From: Bacteroidota bacterium
GTDB lineage: Bacteria; Bacteroidota; Bacteroidia; Bacteroidales; Tenuifilaceae
Direction of reading: 5' to 3'
DNA: 64,000 bases
Assembly: GCA_029560875.1 (NCBI GenBank)
Contig: JAKQKB010000210.1
Span: 1 to 64,000, forward strand
Below, piece after piece: positions 60,988-64,000 of the stretch (position 1 is the stretch's first letter; each line of letters starts with the position of its first letter). The position numbers and the translations under genes were made by a program. The notes under the pieces were generated by a model that was not told the origin of the DNA, did not search any database, and was given only the letters and a program-made list of their open reading frames with translations.

Positions 60988-63249
60988 CTATTTCTTGTCA
61001 TCCAGTTTAAAACCTACTGGTAGAATAATTTTTACCCGAACTGCAAGCCCGCGTTGATATCCAGGAGTCCATTTAGGCATGCTTTCAACTACTCTAATAG
61101 CTTCTTTATCGAGTATCGGATCAACAGCTCGTTCAGTTTTTACATTGCTTACAGCACCGTCCTCTTCAATAATAAATGATACGTACACTTTGCCCTGTAT
61201 TCCATTTTTTGCAGCAACTTCAGGGTATTTTACATTTTTTGCAATGTATTCTCGGGCTGCATCAACGTCTCTATTATCGAATTTTGGCATTTGTTCAACA
61301 ACAATAAAGGGTTCGTAATTTTCTCCTTTTGTGGATTTTATTACTTCCTGTTCGGTTTCAGTGCTTTTAGGTTTATCGTTTAAACTGAAAACAACAGGAA
61401 TAGTGAACTGTACAGGAACATTTTTCCCTTTTTGTTTACCAGGAGTCCAGTTTGGCATATTTTCAATAACCCTTACTACTTCTTTGTCTATATCTGGATT
61501 TATTGATTTAATTATTTTCACATTACTTACTTTGCCATTGCTTTCAACTACGAAGTTTACATAGACTTTTCCTTCTATCCCATTTGTAGGATACTTTATG
61601 TTTTGGGCAATATAATCTCTAGCTTTACCGAGTCCTCCATTGTTGAATTTTGGCATTTCTTCAACTACTACAAAATAATCTCTTTTTGATGTATCCTTTT
61701 TGTCAGCGGAGTTAAATTCAACTATTTCAACTTTTTTACTATCGTTTGTGAAGGATTCATCCATTTTAAGCATGCATAAACCAATGGTGTACTTGCTAGC
61801 AGAAAAATCGGTTATTTTAAAGTTATATGCCCCTGTATTTTCGCAGTAATAGTCAAAGTAGGAGTGTTCTTTTCCCTTAAAAGTTTTGATTGGGTTTAAA
61901 TTTTCAATTAGACTTTCTTTGTTTTCTGGTGATAAAATAATATCTGCGCTTATGTTTTTATATTCCAAAGGCCATACTAAGTAGAAACGGTAAGTTATCC
62001 CCTTTTTCAATATCATTATATTTTTGCTAGGAGAATTAACCACATAATCTTTAAGATAAGTTCCTTCATTTGCATTGATAATTCTGAGCAGTTTCGATTT
62101 CAAATCTTCAGATTTAACAATAACTATATTGTTTACTTCCTTTGATTTTAATGGTTTAATGTTGATTTTATTTAATAGTTCTATTTTCTTAGGGATTTCC
62201 TTATTTATCGAGCTTTCAATAGATACATTGACCTTGGCTTTAGTATCTTTTTCTACTGTTCCTTCTGGAGTTGAAATAATGATGTTGTCCATTGCTGGAG
62301 AAATATTTTCAACAGGTTCAATTATGTCCTCAGCTATATTGGTTGAGTAGGTGTAATTAACCTTTGTTTGGAACGACATCAACCCAATTAATATTGCAAT
62401 CACAGGAATTGCTAGGGTGTACTTAATTAGAACAGATTTAGGTGTTTTATTAGTTGTCATCATGGCGAATCGTTTTTTTAGGAGTTTAGCACTAAATGAA
62501 TTGGCTACCCTTGGTGTAACAGAACTGGCCAGATAGTTCAGCAGCAGTTGCTGGTAGGCGTATTTACTTGCACCTCCCTTTACTACGCAATAATCGGCCA
62601 AAAATTCGTGTATCTCGCGCATGTCCTTTTTAATAAAGTGCGCTAAAGGGTTAAACCAATGGAGAACCTGAAAGAGCTCGGCAAGCAGCAGATCGAGCGT
62701 GTGGTACTGCTTAACATGAACAAGTTCATGCTCTATTAGCAGTTGGTTTTCCTTTAGTTGAAAATCCTTTTGTGGTAACACAATAATTCCAAAGAACGAA
62801 AATGTTTGATTCCAGTAATCCGAAACAATAACCCTTTTACCGTACAACCTCTCAACTCTGGAGTGTTTTGAAAGATTTACACCAAACCTAATAAGCATAT
62901 AGAGCAGACGCAGTAGTATTAAAGAGCTAACTATTAGGTATAGGTAAAAAGTCGCATTGCTAATGTTGTTTGAGTTCCAGAAAGAAATATCGGGCTGGAT
63001 AGCATTAGTTCCTTGTCCAACACCCGTTATTTCAGGAATTGTAGTTTCAAATGCAGGAATTTCAACTGTTTTGTAACTGACGAATTTAATGAAAGGAAAT
63101 AGAGCGGCGAAAACAATAGTGAAAACCAAGTAAAACCTGCTTATTACGAATTGCTGATTTTTGCGGAATAGCAAAAGGTACAACCCATAGAGTGCCGTAA
63201 ATGCCACTGTCGATTTTAACAGGTAAATTAAGATACTAGTGTTTTCCAT
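60988..63249 (-). CDS. BlaR1-type M56 membrane metallopeptidase with two TonB C-terminal domains
   Basis: A 753-residue protein. The first about 290 residues hold several membrane helices and the M56 zinc protease with HELVH (174-178) and the downstream EIHEFLAD Glu. A long linker (about 300-530) is followed by two TonB C-terminal-like domains (about 535-630 and 655-753), each with a KYP...G(I)(E/Q)GKVYV(N/S)F strand and a MPxWTPGxQxG segment. It likely senses an envelope signal and cleaves the BlaI repressor encoded just upstream. The gene overlaps that repressor by 14 bp. Doubled TonB domains suggest binding to TonB-dependent receptors or the wall. Confidence 0.9.
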   Translation of the reverse strand: MENTSILIYLLKSTVAFTALYGLYLLLFRKNQQFVISRFYLVFTIVFAALFPFIKFVSYKTVEIPAFETTIPEITGVGQGTNAIQPDISFWNSNNISNATFYLYLIVSSLILLRLLYMLIRFGVNLSKHSRVERLYGKRVIVSDYWNQTFSFFGIIVLPQKDFQLKENQLLIEHELVHVKQYHTLDLLLAELFQVLHWFNPLAHFIKKDMREIHEFLADYCVVKGGASKYAYQQLLLNYLASSVTPRVANSFSAKLLKKRFAMMTTNKTPKSVLIKYTLAIPVIAILIGLMSFQTKVNYTYSTNIAEDIIEPVENISPAMDNIIISTPEGTVEKDTKAKVNVSIESSINKEIPKKIELLNKINIKPLKSKEVNNIVIVKSEDLKSKLLRIINANEGTYLKDYVVNSPSKNIMILKKGITYRFYLVWPLEYKNISADIILSPENKESLIENLNPIKTFKGKEHSYFDYYCENTGAYNFKITDFSASKYTIGLCMLKMDESFTNDSKKVEIVEFNSADKKDTSKRDYFVVVEEMPKFNNGGLGKARDYIAQNIKYPTNGIEGKVYVNFVVESNGKVSNVKIIKSINPDIDKEVVRVIENMPNWTPGKQKGKNVPVQFTIPVVFSLNDKPKSTETEQEVIKSTKGENYEPFIVVEQMPKFDNRDVDAAREYIAKNVKYPEVAAKNGIQGKVYVSFIIEEDGAVSNVKTERAVDPILDKEAIRVVESMPKWTPGYQRGLAVRVKIILPVGFKLDDKK

Positions 63250-63631
63250 TGTTTTCGTCCTCTTTGCGTTTTTCTATTTCCTTCTCAAGCAGCAACTTCA
63301 ATTCCTCCAGCTCGCTTAGGCTCACATCTCGATCCGAGGTAAAGAACGAGGCGAAGCGCTCAACAGAGCTGTTGAAGTGCTTGCTTAGCACATGGCGGAA
63401 ACTTAACCGAGCGTAATCCTTTTTTGTTACCAAAGGGTGGTACTGATGGTTTTTGCCATAGGCAGTATACCCTACCATGCACTTTTTCTCGAGTATTCGG
63501 ACTATGGTGGAAACAGTAGTGTACGCCGGTTTTGGTTCCGGGAACTCATCGAGGATATCCTTTACGAAAGCCTTTTCCAACTTCCATAAATAATCCATCA
63601 CTTGCTCTTCTGCTTTTGTTAACTCTTTCAT
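63236..63631 (-). CDS. BlaI/MecI/CopY-family repressor
   Basis: A 131-residue winged-helix repressor (LTKAEEQVMDYLWKLEKAF, then TVSTIVRILEKKCMVGY, quoted in part) with a C-terminal dimerisation helix. It pairs with the M56 protease, which would cleave it on signal. A perfect TTACA-AA-TGTAA dyad spans the -7 element directly before its ATG, so it probably represses its own operon. No beta-lactamase gene is near, so the signal may be general envelope stress. Confidence 0.92.
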   Translation of the reverse strand: MKELTKAEEQVMDYLWKLEKAFVKDILDEFPEPKPAYTTVSTIVRILEKKCMVGYTAYGKNHQYHPLVTKKDYARLSFRHVLSKHFNSSVERFASFFTSDRDVSLSELEELKLLLEKEIEKRKEDENNGKH

Positions 63632-63632
63632 A

Positions 63633-63680
63633 TTACAAATGTAACTATATTTTTTAGTTAATCAACTAAAAGTTATAGTT
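63633..63680 (-). promoter_or_regulatory. BlaI operator region with -7 box and long dyad
   Basis: TTACA-AA-TGTAA (63633-63644) covers a minus-strand -7 box TACATTTG (63636-63643) ending 5 bp before the ATG. Next to it lies a 38-bp dyad (63643-63680): AACTATA and TTTTAGTT arms with their complements around AATC. The TACA/TGTA core recalls BlaI/MecI operators. Confidence 0.65.
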
Positions 63681-63827
63681 TATTTTGAAATAAATTTTAT
63701 TTTACTGACAATCATTGCTTTATGTGTTTTAATTTGCAGAAAATCTCTTTAGCTACTTTTAACTCACAAAGGGACAATTGGGGTTTTTCAAATAAAATGC
63801 CCTATAAATAATAAGGTATTTTTACAT

Positions 63828-63835
63828 TATCTTTG
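63828..63835 (+). promoter_or_regulatory. -7 element TATCTTTG of tgt
   Basis: TATCTTTG matches TAnnTTTG, 18 bp before the tgt ATG. I see no clear -33 element. Confidence 0.5.
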
Positions 63836-63850
63836 TGCCGTAATTTTTGA

Positions 63851-64000
<150 letters not shown>

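Noticed and set aside
60988-63631. BlaI/BlaR1 pair as a beta-lactam resistance locus
   Set aside because: No beta-lactamase or PBP2a gene is adjacent, and the sensor lacks a penicillin-binding C-terminal domain; it carries TonB domains instead.

Overview
The window looks like chromosomal DNA of a Bacteroidota bacterium, most likely an anaerobic or microaerophilic member of the Bacteroidales/Marinilabiliales. The signs are a type IX secretion (T9SS) type A sorting domain, a PorE-like TPR/PD40/CRD/OmpA protein, a DUF5686 outer-membrane protein, type III glutamine synthetase, a TonB-dependent receptor with a carboxypeptidase-regulatory-like N-domain, and the futalosine menaquinone enzyme MqnE. 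The usual Bacteroidota promoter element TAnnTTTG recurs upstream of genes, while Shine-Dalgarno sites are mostly weak. No rRNA, tRNA, CRISPR array, insertion sequence or prophage was recognised. No gene-free stretch exceeds 300 bases.

Layout: 1-4.3 kb holds a DsbA-like oxidoreductase (cut by the left edge), a small membrane protein, a ketopantoate-reductase-like enzyme, a secreted M20 amidohydrolase and a LexA-like XRE/S24 regulator. 4.4-8.9 kb is a putative DNA-repair pair (radical SAM plus TIGR03915-type partner) facing a PIF1-like helicase with HRDC and HTH_40 tails. 9-12.4 kb (minus strand) is an envelope operon: a helical lipoprotein, two L,D-transpeptidases and a membrane-anchored protein, with a hairpin terminator inside. 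12.6-21.5 kb carries a large multi-PAS hybrid histidine kinase and three envelope genes (M28 peptidase fused to a beta-barrel, a C26-like lipoprotein, DUF5686). 21.5-30 kb is mostly housekeeping: pyrF, prfA, purM, a small repeat protein, the PorE-like protein and glnN. 30-38 kb has two CDGSH Fe-S proteins, a DUF454 protein, an SRPBCC protein, ddl, a TonB receptor and a fused membrane/spermidine-synthase protein. 38.4-43.4 kb is a phosphate operon: porin, pstS, pstC, pstA, pstB.

43.5-52.5 kb is the most distinctive part. Crp and Rrf2 regulators, a TauE exporter and a DsrE protein face a long minus-strand cluster: DUF134 regulator, three NifX-type small proteins, two DUF5320-like small proteins, a DUF89 protein, a CGGC protein, two MinD-type ATPases with inserted ferredoxin domains, an OsmC protein and an Mrp ATPase. 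The gene content resembles the 'orange protein' (ORP) clusters of Desulfovibrio and suggests assembly or trafficking of a metal-sulfur cofactor. Its promoter carries two operator-like dyads that would block transcription, probably bound by DUF134.

52.5-64 kb returns to general functions: thioesterase, RluA-type pseudouridine synthase, a T9SS cargo protein, a PASTA protein, mqnE, rpmH (51 codons), rsmG, an ECF sigma factor, a glycosyltransferase, a BlaI/M56 sensor pair with a 38-bp dyad operator, and the start of tgt at the right edge.
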